IMG/VR virus record: IMGVR_UViG_3300009481_000010
Coordinates: 90,329-154,328 of that record
DNA length: 64,000 bases
From: a virus
Direction: 5' to 3' (one strand)
The notes beneath the pieces are model-generated. The model was not told the DNA's origin. It worked only from the letters and a program-made list of their open reading frames with translations, and did not search any database. This document shows positions 10,195 through 20,206 of this stretch, piece after piece (the stretch's first letter is position 1; every line of letters begins with the position of its first letter). A program made the translations under genes and the position numbers.

Positions 10195-13100
10195 TAAGTT
10201 ACCTTAAAGTCTTCTTTAGTCAATGTTACTTCCATTTTTCCTTGCTGGTTCAACTGACCTTTTTCGAACGACTTATTAATACCATGCATAACTACTGCAA
10301 TAGCGGCATCATCGTTCATACCATTTACACCACCAACTACTTTAATAGAAAGTTCATGTTGTCCTGTGAACTGGAATCCTTTTTGTGCTATTTCCTTCAA
10401 ACCTTCTACTGATGGCTCTAGCTTAGTGAATGCTTCCGCAATTTGATTAGAAGCTATTCCCATAGCATTTTCGAATGCCTTGGTAGTCGCCTGCATTTCA
10501 GCACCGATAGCGGAAAAATCAAATCTATTAAACGATTCAGCCAATCCCCCTAAACTGTTAATAACATTTAGAAGAGAGTCAGCCTGACCTCTAATTCTAT
10601 CTTGTTCATGTGTACTATCTGAAATAGATGCGGCAGCACTACGACCTAGACCAGTAGAAAAAAATGCACCAGAGCTAATCAACCTATCTTCTATCTGCTG
10701 TGGAGTAAGACCGCCAGGACCTTGATTATCATTTACAGCACCTAGAATAGCATCACCAGAGAACCCACGAAGGCTACCACCTTGTCTCAGAATGTTAGCT
10801 GCGGACTGTCTCTCGAAGCCCTTAAAGAACCCTTCGATATCACCTGTTAATAGTGACTCAAAGCTAGACTTCTCTACGGCGTTCTTCTTCTTAGCTATAT
10901 CTAGTTCATCCTTTAGAATATCCAGTCTTTGCTTAGAAAACTTAACCAGTTCCTGAGAAGTAGTTCTTAGTTCTCTAAGAGGATCATTACTCTGTCTATT
11001 AACTCCGTTACGTGTGTCATTGATTCTACTTCTGTTACGGACATCAGCGGCCTCTAATAGTTCCTTAGCCACACGACCAATATCACTCGCACTACCACTA
11101 GTCAAACCTGACACACCCGAATTTTCTGCGGCAATGTTGAACTGGTCTATTCTTCTACTTAATCTCTCTTGTGATGTTACTCTACCACGTAGACCAAACT
11201 CCACACCCTTCTTAGCAGTAAACAGTAGAAGGTCAATAGACTTCTGTTGTGCCTGTACGTATCTCTCATCAAGAGCACGTCTTTCCTCAGTAAACTTACG
11301 GATAACAGAGTTGTATTCAGCTTCTAGCTTAGCCCTTTTATCCATCAGAGGAAGCAGTTTATCTTCAACACTCTTACGTAGAGGCTTAAGTAGATTCTCA
11401 GAGATATCACTAATATCTCCACCGTCCGCAAAGATACCTGCGATCTTCTCTCTTAGTTGATCGTCTACGGTTACACTACTAAAGGAACCAATTACTCTTT
11501 TTAGTTCAGGATTACCGGCCCCTAGTGTACTAGTTAGTTCTTTACCAATCTCCCTAATGAAAGCGTCATCATCCAACGGTCCACCAGAGGTAAAGTCAGG
11601 ATTCTGCTGTAGTCTAGCAAGAGCATTAGGTAGTTCTTGTTGAACGGCCCTAAATGCCTCGATAGAAGAAGCGGCAGTATTAGCCTGCTCCTGAGATCCA
11701 CCAAACTGTGTAATGTTATCCTTGAACGCCTGAATAGATCTAGAGAAGTCTCCATCATCGATAAATCTAGCAGCACTCGTTAGAGACGCCCCTAGTATTC
11801 TTGATCCCTGACTAAACGCAGTAGCAGTACCCTTCTGTCTTTCTCTGAAGTTTGTAAAGGAAACACCAGCGGCATCCAAGGCCCCGTTTACATCCTGTAG
11901 ACCGAAGTTCAGGGACTTAAGGAATTCCAGGTTAGCCCGTCTAATCTTCTTCTCGGCGTTGAAGATACTTTCCAGGCTTTGCCTTTGTTCGTCAGTTAGA
12001 CCTTGTAGACTTTTAGCAAAACCATCAGACGCACCAATAACATCCTGGAATGATTTGTCTAGAGGAATGTTTCTAGCTATACCACTAATAGCCTGTGTAG
12101 ATGACTTGAATATGTCAGTCTGTCTATCTTTATTGTCTTTCTTAAGGGCGTCTTGTTCTTTGGATATTCTAGCGTTCTTCTCCGCACTAGATTCCCCAAC
12201 AAGTCCACCCAGGGTGAAAATATTTCTAGCAGTAAATGAACCAGTACCACTCTTGTTCTGTTCCAGGTCATTGATGGTTTGACGGTTAGCCTTTTGTACT
12301 TCAATGTTATTTAGGGCGTTCTTAGAAAACGCACTCAGAACATCCTTAGCATCAACCGCACCCTTCTTGAATTCATCCAGGGCCTTAGATGCTGCCAGAG
12401 CATTTTTCTCTTTATCTCTATCGGCCTTAGCGGCAGCAAACGCCGCCGTAGCTCTAGATTTTACAAGGTCAGCAGATTCACCACCAAATGCATGTAAGAA
12501 ATCAAGAGTTGCAACAGCCGCAGTATCACCAAATAGCTGAATAATACCAGGTACTTCTTTTAGTACGGCGTACTTCTGTGCCTCTGCTTCATTACCTTTC
12601 TTGATAGCCTTTTCGTATTCTTGTTGAGCACCAATGAAACCGGAAATAGACTTACTAATAGCAGCAAAAGCTAAAGCGGTACCTGCAATTGGAGCCGCTA
12701 TGGAACCAGCCGCACCAAGAGCACCAGCACTTCTTCCAGCTAATCCACCTGCGAATCTAGCTACTCTACCACCAATACCAGGGTTGTTTACTCTTACTCC
12801 AAATCCTGCACGACCAAACGCTCCCCTACCACTACCTTGAGAAACTCTAGTACCAGCATTTTGGAATTGTCTGAAGAATCCGCTGATACGGCCACTAGTA
12901 GCTGCTTTACCACCGGACAATGGATTGAATGCTTGATTAAGTGTAGATAGGCGATTTCTACTTAGTTCAACTCCCATGATCTGAAGACCAGCAACTACAG
13001 CCGCAATAGGAGTAAGCAAACCAGATAGACCATCAAACACTCTACTGGATATTGTGCTAACCTTATCGCCGGATTCATCTAGTGTAGTTGTCCAATCACT

Positions 13101-15698
13101 CAGAACTGCTGGTAGACTTTGTAGTAACAGAATTAGACCGAAACCACGACCTATGTTTCCTGCTCCACCAGCACCACCACCAACAGAACCACCACCGTTA
13201 AATCCTGTAACGCCGTGACGATTCATCATCTCTAAGTTGCCACGACCAATACGCTGAGCAGACTCACGGTTAATAACAAACTCACCAGGAGTAAGCATAG
13301 CTGGTACAGTGTCCTGCCCAGAAATACCACCACCAGAATTTAGGAATCTGAATGCACCCTTTACAGAACTGGATGATATAGCTTTACCAATAGAATTAGA
13401 AATACTAGCATCTGAATCACTAACCTTGAATTCATTAGGAAACTTAAAATCTGCTCTACCAAATAATTTACGTATATCCCCTTTTGCTCCAGATAAAGAT
13501 CCCTTATTGAAGTCAAAAATCCCATCTTTGGATGAATCTTGAATAGCGTTTTTTGTAATACGTCTAACAAAAGCTTCAAAGAAATTACCCTTAATTGATC
13601 CTAAAGCAGATTTAGAAACCAATTTATCAATTGGAATACCTGCTGCTTTAGGATCGAATTCTGTCCCTCTGAATTTAGAAGTAGCCTTACTAAATAGTCC
13701 AGTTAGACCTCCAACGATATCATCCTGAAATATTTCTCTACCTTCAGGCTGTAAAAATGTAGCTACACCTCTTGTTTTTAGTTTTGCTCCACGGGCAATA
13801 TATGATTTAATTTGCCTTGGGTCACTTATCTTATCGTTAGGATTCTTTCTATTGATTGATGATATTAAAGCTTCCTCCAGTTTAGCCTTACCAATATCAC
13901 CAGATTCTCTAAGAACATTTCTGATGGTTGAAGATATATCGGTTCTATTACCTTCTAGGAAGGAAACACCAAACAATCCACTATAACTACCTCCAGTAAT
14001 TTGATTTTTCTTATTCTTACTAGAAGAACCCCTCTGAGCTTGAGCCGCAGTTACTCCTAATGCTGAATCAACTGCTGTTTTACCAAAAGCACTACTAAGT
14101 TGACTTCTCTTAAAACCTCCACTGATAGCCTCAGTAAGAGTAAGACCTTTAGTTTTACCAACTAAAGATCTACCATCCTTATCAAGACTACCATAATGCC
14201 CCCTATCACCATGTACTAATCCACCAGCAGCAAATTTGTTTTCATTCATAGCAGCCAGAGTACCAGCACCAATCTGGTTTACACTGTCCTTACTAATAAC
14301 GAATTCACCTGGGGTAAGCATAGCTGGAACGGTATCGCCGTTACCACTACCTGGGACCATACCACCGCGATTAAAGCCAAACACTCTACGTAGACCACCA
14401 GCACCTGCAATAGCACCTCTACCAAGAAGGCCACCAGCAAGAATAGGAAGTAGGGGCTTAAGTGATTCCAGAACTTTAGCGAGACTGGAAGCTAATTCAA
14501 GGGAACTCTTAACCAGTGTACGGAATGTACCGGTTTCAGCAAAACTACGAACAAGTGCAATCCACTCTTCCCTTAGCTGAGCAATCTGTACAGCAAGAGA
14601 TTTCTGAGCGGTTTCAACATCTTTGTCAAGTGAGTTACTACCCTTCTTAGCAACGTTATAAGCTTCCAACGCAACTTCAGACTGTTGGATAAGCGGGATA
14701 ACCTTACCGATCTGACGGAAACCACCAAGTTCTTCAGCGATCTGAACGAACTTAAGGTCACCCTGTTCTAGTCTGGAGAACTCTTTACCAAGAGCCTGAA
14801 CAGCCTGGAACGGACCAATAAACTTACCATTCAAGTCAGTTAAAGACACACCTAGTTCTTCAAGGAACTTAATAGTAGTCGGACGCTGAATTCTGGTAAG
14901 AATAGTTCTCAAACCAGTAGCAATAGATTCAGCAGATTCACGAGTGGTTGAACGCACAGATGTGAATAACGCGATCAGTTCATTTAGACTACCACCGGCA
15001 GAACTAAATACACCACCGACACGACTAACAGCACCAATAAGGTCAGAGGATTCTACCGCGAACTTACCAGCCACAGCATTGATAGCACCAAGCTGACCCT
15101 CAAGTGCCTGAGCACCCTGGCCGAACTGGTTGAATACCGCGATAGCACCTTCGGTAGTCTTCTGAATATTTTCAAATGTCGGAGCAAGGTCCGTCTTTGC
15201 AAGAGCCTTTAGGGCGAAGGTAAGGTCATTAGCTTTGAAACCCGCCTGAGATAGAATTCTACCTACATTAGCTAGTTCCTGAGAAGACACACCAAGAGTG
15301 ACAGATAATCTAGTAATCTCCGCTGTTAGTCCCTGAAGGGATTTTACGGACTTACCAGTTACCTGTGCAATCTTGTTGATTTCTCTCTCGAACTTAATGG
15401 CCTCATCGACCGCCGTAGAGAGCTTGTTACTAAGCAGCGTAACGGCACGAGTAGCAATACTAAAAGCGGCGAATCTACGTACCACAACCGCAAACGATCT
15501 GCCTAACGCATTCGCATTGTTGTTGAGGTTTCGAACCGCCGTATTAGTTTGATTGAGTTGCCTCTGAACCTGAGCCTGACCAGTTACATTAACTCTGACA
15601 TTGACATTACCCAGTTGCCTCTGGATCTGTCTGACCACCTGTGCAGTATTGGTCGGTGCCTGTAACTGAATCTGTGCATTTAACACAAATCTGGACAT
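10194..15698 (-). CDS. Tail tape measure protein
   Basis: This 1,834-residue protein sets tail length and is probably released on DNA ejection. Residues 60-400 resemble the TP901-type tape measure core (VGRILSQAG, SSDLIGAVSRVGGVFSSAGG, TTRESAESIATGLRTILTR). Two copies of a glycine-rich motif follow, each with DTVPAMLTPGEFVI, a typical feature of tape measure proteins. An Ala/Gly-rich segment after the second copy may span the membrane. The C-terminal half is helical and charged. The Shine-Dalgarno AGGGG precedes the ATG. At roughly 0.15 nm per residue, a general rule, the tail would be about 270 nm long. Confidence 0.95.
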   Translation of the reverse strand: MSRFVLNAQIQLQAPTNTAQVVRQIQRQLGNVNVRVNVTGQAQVQRQLNQTNTAVRNLNNNANALGRSFAVVVRRFAAFSIATRAVTLLSNKLSTAVDEAIKFEREINKIAQVTGKSVKSLQGLTAEITRLSVTLGVSSQELANVGRILSQAGFKANDLTFALKALAKTDLAPTFENIQKTTEGAIAVFNQFGQGAQALEGQLGAINAVAGKFAVESSDLIGAVSRVGGVFSSAGGSLNELIALFTSVRSTTRESAESIATGLRTILTRIQRPTTIKFLEELGVSLTDLNGKFIGPFQAVQALGKEFSRLEQGDLKFVQIAEELGGFRQIGKVIPLIQQSEVALEAYNVAKKGSNSLDKDVETAQKSLAVQIAQLREEWIALVRSFAETGTFRTLVKSSLELASSLAKVLESLKPLLPILAGGLLGRGAIAGAGGLRRVFGFNRGGMVPGSGNGDTVPAMLTPGEFVISKDSVNQIGAGTLAAMNENKFAAGGLVHGDRGHYGSLDKDGRSLVGKTKGLTLTEAISGGFKRSQLSSAFGKTAVDSALGVTAAQAQRGSSSKNKKNQITGGSYSGLFGVSFLEGNRTDISSTIRNVLRESGDIGKAKLEEALISSINRKNPNDKISDPRQIKSYIARGAKLKTRGVATFLQPEGREIFQDDIVGGLTGLFSKATSKFRGTEFDPKAAGIPIDKLVSKSALGSIKGNFFEAFVRRITKNAIQDSSKDGIFDFNKGSLSGAKGDIRKLFGRADFKFPNEFKVSDSDASISNSIGKAISSSSVKGAFRFLNSGGGISGQDTVPAMLTPGEFVINRESAQRIGRGNLEMMNRHGVTGFNGGGSVGGGAGGAGNIGRGFGLILLLQSLPAVLSDWTTTLDESGDKVSTISSRVFDGLSGLLTPIAAVVAGLQIMGVELSRNRLSTLNQAFNPLSGGKAATSGRISGFFRQFQNAGTRVSQGSGRGAFGRAGFGVRVNNPGIGGRVARFAGGLAGRSAGALGAAGSIAAPIAGTALAFAAISKSISGFIGAQQEYEKAIKKGNEAEAQKYAVLKEVPGIIQLFGDTAAVATLDFLHAFGGESADLVKSRATAAFAAAKADRDKEKNALAASKALDEFKKGAVDAKDVLSAFSKNALNNIEVQKANRQTINDLEQNKSGTGSFTARNIFTLGGLVGESSAEKNARISKEQDALKKDNKDRQTDIFKSSTQAISGIARNIPLDKSFQDVIGASDGFAKSLQGLTDEQRQSLESIFNAEKKIRRANLEFLKSLNFGLQDVNGALDAAGVSFTNFRERQKGTATAFSQGSRILGASLTSAARFIDDGDFSRSIQAFKDNITQFGGSQEQANTAASSIEAFRAVQQELPNALARLQQNPDFTSGGPLDDDAFIREIGKELTSTLGAGNPELKRVIGSFSSVTVDDQLREKIAGIFADGGDISDISENLLKPLRKSVEDKLLPLMDKRAKLEAEYNSVIRKFTEERRALDERYVQAQQKSIDLLLFTAKKGVEFGLRGRVTSQERLSRRIDQFNIAAENSGVSGLTSGSASDIGRVAKELLEAADVRNRSRINDTRNGVNRQSNDPLRELRTTSQELVKFSKQRLDILKDELDIAKKKNAVEKSSFESLLTGDIEGFFKGFERQSAANILRQGGSLRGFSGDAILGAVNDNQGPGGLTPQQIEDRLISSGAFFSTGLGRSAAASISDSTHEQDRIRGQADSLLNVINSLGGLAESFNRFDFSAIGAEMQATTKAFENAMGIASNQIAEAFTKLEPSVEGLKEIAQKGFQFTGQHELSIKVVGGVNGMNDDAAIAVVMHGINKSFEKGQLNQQGKMEVTLTKEDFKVT

Positions 15699-15726
15699 TT
15701 AGTTAACCCCTAATAGGGAACTATGT

Positions 15727-16560
15727 TTATTCTTCGCCACTTACTATCTTTTTAGACCTACCCCTTTTCTTAGGGGCGGTCTGGTACTTACTCTTGTCGA
15801 GCATGTAATTACCGTGCTCGTCTATAGGATTACCTTCTTTGTCAGTTGGGTTGCCATCATCGTCAACGTACTGACCTAGGTTGTTGATCCTTCTACCGCC
15901 AAGGTCTACCATCTGACCCTCTTTGTTTACGATATTCAGATCTTCGTCTACTAGCTCGAATGTTCGAAGCCAGTTATTCTCTGGTAGGTTAGCTTCAAAC
16001 TCCCTGTCCAGTCCGTACATGGATTCTGCTAACTTAGCAGCACCAGCAGCGGCTAGTGGGTCATCAGCCTTTTGGTTATATTCTTCTAGGGAGTTATAGA
16101 TCTTTTTCGTGTTTGACTCGTCATAAAGACACTGAGAAACCAAATGATCGAACCTTGCGTTATCGGCTAATGCCTCGGCTGTGTTAGCTTCCATGCTCAC
16201 CTTAGTGGCTAGAAGGTCACGAAGTTCAAGTCTCTTTTTACGAATCTGGATAGCGAGTTCTTTACCGGCCTCTATGGATCTATTTTCTTCAGATAGATAC
16301 AGATCCTTCTCCAGTTTACCAATTTCCAGAACCTTATCTTCCTGTAGACCCTTTTCTTTCTTGGTCCAAATACCACGCTTCTCTAAAAGAACATCTAGTT
16401 CCTTTTTGGTTAGAATGCCACCCTCCATAATGCACTCGTTCCATCTTTTCGCCCTAAGCATATCCGCCTTAGCGATCTGATCCCTTGTGGGATTACGCAC
16501 AAAGATTTTTACCTTGTGACCCTTTTCCACTTCTACTTCAATGATGTTCTCGTCACTCAT
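15727..16560 (-). CDS. Tail-assembly chaperone-like protein B
   Basis: This 277-residue protein lies just before the tape measure gene, where tail phages carry their assembly chaperones. It is helical and highly charged. Residues 21-200 follow the same plan as the protein encoded at 16930-17964: an NPT..Q.A/E.A start, a WNEC/YQEC motif, a GIxT motif, then a GIWTKKE/EVWTADKE motif and a long helix. The two look like old paralogs. The C-terminus repeats short DG/EG blocks (VDDDGNPTDKEGNPIDEHGN) and ends in basic residues. No slippery frameshift site like that of lambda G/GT was recognised. Confidence 0.55.
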   Translation of the reverse strand: MSDENIIEVEVEKGHKVKIFVRNPTRDQIAKADMLRAKRWNECIMEGGILTKKELDVLLEKRGIWTKKEKGLQEDKVLEIGKLEKDLYLSEENRSIEAGKELAIQIRKKRLELRDLLATKVSMEANTAEALADNARFDHLVSQCLYDESNTKKIYNSLEEYNQKADDPLAAAGAAKLAESMYGLDREFEANLPENNWLRTFELVDEDLNIVNKEGQMVDLGGRRINNLGQYVDDDGNPTDKEGNPIDEHGNYMLDKSKYQTAPKKRGRSKKIVSGEE

Positions 16561-16937
16561 TATTCCTCATCCTTATTAAAAGAAGATCTTGGCTTCATTG
16601 GGATATCCATGTGATATTTCTTCCATTCCACCTCGTATTGATTAAGCTCGGCATCCACATTTCTAGCCTGAGCATTCCCTTTGTCAAAAATTTCTGACCT
16701 TAACTTCTGGAACTGCACATAGAACTCAGCTTGAGCGTCTGTTAGTTCGCCGTCGTCTGCTGATTCCCATAGAAAACCCAAGTGTTCCTCAATAGAAGAA
16801 ATCGCCCCAACCATAGTAGTTTGAATCTTCTTCTTGACTATCTTAGACAGTCTGGTCTTTGAGTCTTCCTTGTACTTATCATTCCTTGCCTTCTTGAAGT
16901 CGGCCTTCTGCTTTAGCAGTTTACTGAAATCATCCAT
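16560..16937 (-). CDS. Small helical protein between the two chaperone-like paralogs
   Basis: This 125-residue protein has a lysine-rich N-terminus (residues 1-40) and a helical, acidic remainder. Its start overlaps the end of the upstream gene, and its stop abuts the start of the next, so it is translated as part of a coupled trio. The position between major tail protein and tape measure suggests a role in tail assembly. The family was not recognised. Confidence 0.7.
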   Translation of the reverse strand: MDDFSKLLKQKADFKKARNDKYKEDSKTRLSKIVKKKIQTTMVGAISSIEEHLGFLWESADDGELTDAQAEFYVQFQKLRSEIFDKGNAQARNVDAELNQYEVEWKKYHMDIPMKPRSSFNKDEE

Positions 16938-17964
16938 TGTTAAATTTTCCTTTATACTGTTCGTGTTGCTCTCTTACGATTTTAAGTCTCTCGTCTGGGA
17001 AGTCATGTTGGTTAACAACACCCTTATCCTGAATGACTTGCATTCTTTCAGACTTGATACGTTTTGCGTTAGGGTCATTCATCTGATTTACACGATCAGC
17101 ACCTTGTTGGTCCTTAACCATGATGAATACCTCGTTCGCATTTGCTGTGTTAGGATTGGAATCAAGTTCCGCCTCTAATCGTTCTCTTTCTCTTTTTCTC
17201 TTCTGAAGAATGAACCAACCGTCTAACATGTCATCATCTTCTAATACGTCTGTAGCAGGAGCCTCTGGGGACTCATTGATGTTGTCATATGTCTTAGACC
17301 AAATAATCAGATTTCTTTGGTCACTGTTCAACTCTCTGTCATTATCAGTAAATAACTTAGAGAGTCCATCCTTAACGAGATACCAGGTTGTTGTCCACGG
17401 TTCTGATCTACTTAACTGTCGAATTATCTTTTCATCAAGGAGTTCGTGACAGTACATGAACCAGACCGTTTTAACATCCCTCATTCCGAAGTCAAACTTC
17501 TCTTTTCCTACATATGAGCAATTACTGATAAGGGAAATACTCTTAGCAAGTAATGCCTGCCCCTCACATGTGTGCTCTTTGTAGGTCGCCTTTTGATTAT
17601 GAAGGTCGAGAAGCTGTTTCTTACCGGCGTTTAGGCCTCTTCGGATTTGTTCCTTCATATCGTTATTGAAGCGATTCTCATAGATCCCTACCTGACATCT
17701 TTCAATGTCTGTTGGTAGAGCCTTTAGTTTGTGTTCTTTATCGGCGGTCCACACTTCCTGGTCAACAAGCCTGTTAAGCATGTCTGCCTCAGTAGGTATG
17801 CCGTTGTCAACACACTCTTGATACACTTTAAGGTATGCGGCGTTTGCCTCTAGTTCGTCCTCTATAGTAGGCCCGTAGACCTTGATTTCCAAACTATGAT
17901 ACTTGACCACATGATAACCTGAGCGTATCCTTGATATAAAATACTCCCGTTCATGATGGTTCAT
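16930..17964 (-). CDS. Tail-assembly chaperone-like protein A
   Basis: This 344-residue charged protein has no membrane segment or signal peptide. Residues 25-190 match the plan of the 15727-16560 product: PTIEDELEANAAYLKVYQEC, NGIPTEADML, EVWTADKE, then KKQLLDLHNQK and a CEGQALLAKS block. The remainder has a KRKRERERLEAEL helix. It follows the candidate tail tube gene after a 74-bp gap. Both paralogs sit where tail-assembly chaperones are expected, but sequence alone does not prove this. Confidence 0.55.
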   Translation of the reverse strand: MNHHEREYFISRIRSGYHVVKYHSLEIKVYGPTIEDELEANAAYLKVYQECVDNGIPTEADMLNRLVDQEVWTADKEHKLKALPTDIERCQVGIYENRFNNDMKEQIRRGLNAGKKQLLDLHNQKATYKEHTCEGQALLAKSISLISNCSYVGKEKFDFGMRDVKTVWFMYCHELLDEKIIRQLSRSEPWTTTWYLVKDGLSKLFTDNDRELNSDQRNLIIWSKTYDNINESPEAPATDVLEDDDMLDGWFILQKRKRERERLEAELDSNPNTANANEVFIMVKDQQGADRVNQMNDPNAKRIKSERMQVIQDKGVVNQHDFPDERLKIVREQHEQYKGKFNNG

Positions 17965-18038
17965 AGTGCAAACCTCAAGACGGGAGTATCAGTATTCATT
18001 TTGGTTCCTTGTTCGTCCTGGGAGAGATGTTATGTATC

Positions 18039-19160
18039 TTAGATACTGTTGAATCCGATGTAGTCTCCAGACCACTGTACATCAAGGTCGTTGAAGTTAG
18101 TGAAGGAGTAGGTTGTAGCCACGTTACCACCAGTAGCGTCACCACCACCGTAAGATACGGAAGTTAGACGGTTCTTGCTACCAAGGTCAAAAGCGTGTCC
18201 ACCACGTAGTTCGAAGAACATGCTGTCTTCACTAGTGTTGTCACCAGATGACTGGGTTGCATATAGTGCTGGGTTACCACCTTCATACGCGAATACAAAG
18301 TCACCAGATGTGGTTATAGCTTCAATTTCACATGTTACTTCAATCGGGAAACCCGCTGGACGGTAGTAAGGTGTCTTACGGCCAAGTTCCAGAATGTCTT
18401 CACGAGAGAAGTCAGTTGAAATTGTAATGTTCTGAACGTGAATGATAGGATCATCGTTACCATCTACACCATTACCAGGAGTAGTCCCAGTGATACCATG
18501 AATGGACGCTGGGAAGATACACTTGGTCATAAGAACGTCTTCACGACGCTGAATACCACCGGATGGAGCAGAACCATCTGCTGGACCACGAGCTAGTGGA
18601 GAGTCCAGGCCATCGAATTCGTTAGCCATTGTATCGCTAATCTTAACATTGGCACCAGTTAGCCACTGCTTGTTGTTACCTACAAGGGTAACATTTTCTG
18701 TGCAGAAACCTTCAACTGGAATGGTATAGGAGATAGATCCAATATACATACCGGAGCAGTATACTTCAACCTCTGCCTTACCACTGTTCTCACTAGAACC
18801 AGCGATGTTGTTGTTTTCTTCTGGGAAAATACCAATACGGAAGTCACACTGCTCTTTGGAACGACCAACAAGTCCAGATCCAGCCGCAGCGGCACCTTCA
18901 ACGCCAGTAGACGCCATATGATAGATTAGAGGATAACCATCGATAGCTTTCTCGACAGTGATCTCTACATCTGGCGTACCTTCGATATTTTCATAGATTT
19001 CAATCTGACCAAACTCAAAAGCTTGCTCAGGGTTGAAAGTTGTGTTTGTACTTAGGGACTGTGCACCGTGTACCATGTTCCCGGTGCCCCAGGAAGCCAA
19101 ACCGGCCTCACCAATAGCAACAGACTGGCAGGAGTACAGAATTCTCTTATTGCTTGACAT
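18039..19160 (-). CDS. Major tail (tube) protein candidate
   Basis: This 373-residue beta-rich protein has many Gly/Ser/Thr residues and several paired segments such as IEVTCEIEAITTSGDFVF and AEVEVYCSGMYIGSISYTIP. It lies between the neck genes and the chaperone/tape measure block, the usual site for the tail tube gene. It has its own upstream -10 box (19198-19203) and a good Shine-Dalgarno (AAGGAGAG), consistent with high expression. No sheath gene accompanies it. A minor tail protein is the main alternative. Confidence 0.65.
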   Translation of the reverse strand: MSSNKRILYSCQSVAIGEAGLASWGTGNMVHGAQSLSTNTTFNPEQAFEFGQIEIYENIEGTPDVEITVEKAIDGYPLIYHMASTGVEGAAAAGSGLVGRSKEQCDFRIGIFPEENNNIAGSSENSGKAEVEVYCSGMYIGSISYTIPVEGFCTENVTLVGNNKQWLTGANVKISDTMANEFDGLDSPLARGPADGSAPSGGIQRREDVLMTKCIFPASIHGITGTTPGNGVDGNDDPIIHVQNITISTDFSREDILELGRKTPYYRPAGFPIEVTCEIEAITTSGDFVFAYEGGNPALYATQSSGDNTSEDSMFFELRGGHAFDLGSKNRLTSVSYGGGDATGGNVATTYSFTNFNDLDVQWSGDYIGFNSI

Positions 19161-19197
19161 AAGTCTCTCCTTGATTTTGAAAAGATACTGATATTGT

Positions 19198-19207
19198 ATT
19201 ATACACT
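19198..19207 (-). promoter_or_regulatory. Late-type promoter -10 for tail tube gene
   Basis: GTGTATAATACAAT lies 37 bp upstream of the tail tube ATG. The -35 is poor. It can give extra expression of the tail tube gene. Confidence 0.55.
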
Positions 19208-19214
19208 AAAAACA

Positions 19215-20198
19215 CTAGATATTCAGTTTTATACCCTCAGTTGTGAATCTAACGATACCACCCCAGACATTACTGGAGTAAGAATCCATACTCTGGACAC
19301 TAGTTTGGGTAAGCCTAAGTTTACCACCATCGTGTTGAGCCACTAAATCAGGGTATCTCAGGGCACCAGAGACAGGTGCTCCTGTAATGACATCCAGTGG
19401 ATAATCACCGCTATTTATAGCGGTATTCTGATCGATGAGATGTATAGTCTTATCATTCTGTAAAGAAACAATATCAACTAACTTATCTCTGGTCATCTTA
19501 TCGGTAGCAAGACAATGGAACAATACATCTGTATATACCCACTGACCTCCACCTAGTTGAAATCCTGCAAATCTCCGTCTTGGAACCACCTCAATCGCAA
19601 TAGCCGGAAGCTGAACTCTTGATTCTGGTGGAATATCCCAATCGCCTTCTTCTAGTTCCTGAAAATCTGATACGGGCTGGAATGCGTTAGTTTGTAACCT
19701 TCTCAGCCAAGGTATGGCAGCGGCATAAGTTACCTCGATCTCATGATAACTATGTGCGACCTGAACCGTCGAACCAGTCGGAATGGCAGTGTCAAAAACC
19801 ACCCTTCCTTTTTGATAATTTATGGAGTGGGCATAAGTGCCCGTCACGTTATTTGGATAAAAATCTCCGTCCACGTAGACGCCTGAAATCCCTGGATTTG
19901 TATGGTCTGTGCCAACTAGAGGATTCGGGGAATAGGTAATCCCACTCTCCCACAACCAATTCTTGTGAAAACCTTCCCACACCTGACCACTATTGAAGTG
20001 TTTAGCAGATGAAGAAAGTGCCAGTTTACTAGCGTCTATACCATTGATAGCAGACTCACCGAAACTTACATTTCGATAAGCACCTTTTTCTAATAGGCCC
20101 CAACGGAAATACTCTATAAGACCAGCCTGAATATCTAGATTCAGAGTGGACTCTTTGTAGTCCCCAAAACCTTTTAGCTCACTAAAGTAGTTAGACAT
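19215..20198 (-). CDS. Neck / tail terminator region protein
   Basis: This 327-residue protein has a mixed, mostly beta composition (GSTVQVAHSYHEIEVTYAAAIPW, RVQLPAIAIEVVPRRRFAGF). It lies 9 bp from the preceding neck gene and just before the major tail protein candidate. The position fits a tail terminator or head-tail joining protein. No specific family was recognised. Confidence 0.55.
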   Translation of the reverse strand: MSNYFSELKGFGDYKESTLNLDIQAGLIEYFRWGLLEKGAYRNVSFGESAINGIDASKLALSSSAKHFNSGQVWEGFHKNWLWESGITYSPNPLVGTDHTNPGISGVYVDGDFYPNNVTGTYAHSINYQKGRVVFDTAIPTGSTVQVAHSYHEIEVTYAAAIPWLRRLQTNAFQPVSDFQELEEGDWDIPPESRVQLPAIAIEVVPRRRFAGFQLGGGQWVYTDVLFHCLATDKMTRDKLVDIVSLQNDKTIHLIDQNTAINSGDYPLDVITGAPVSGALRYPDLVAQHDGGKLRLTQTSVQSMDSYSSNVWGGIVRFTTEGIKLNI

Positions 20199-20206
20199 AA
20201 TAAACC

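Noticed and set aside
15727-17964. Programmed frameshift between tail chaperone genes
   Set aside because: No slippery heptamer at a gene overlap was recognised, and each gene is complete with its own start.
18039-19160. Tail sheath protein
   Set aside because: The protein is shorter than usual sheaths and lacks recognisable sheath motifs; no baseplate wedge genes are visible either.
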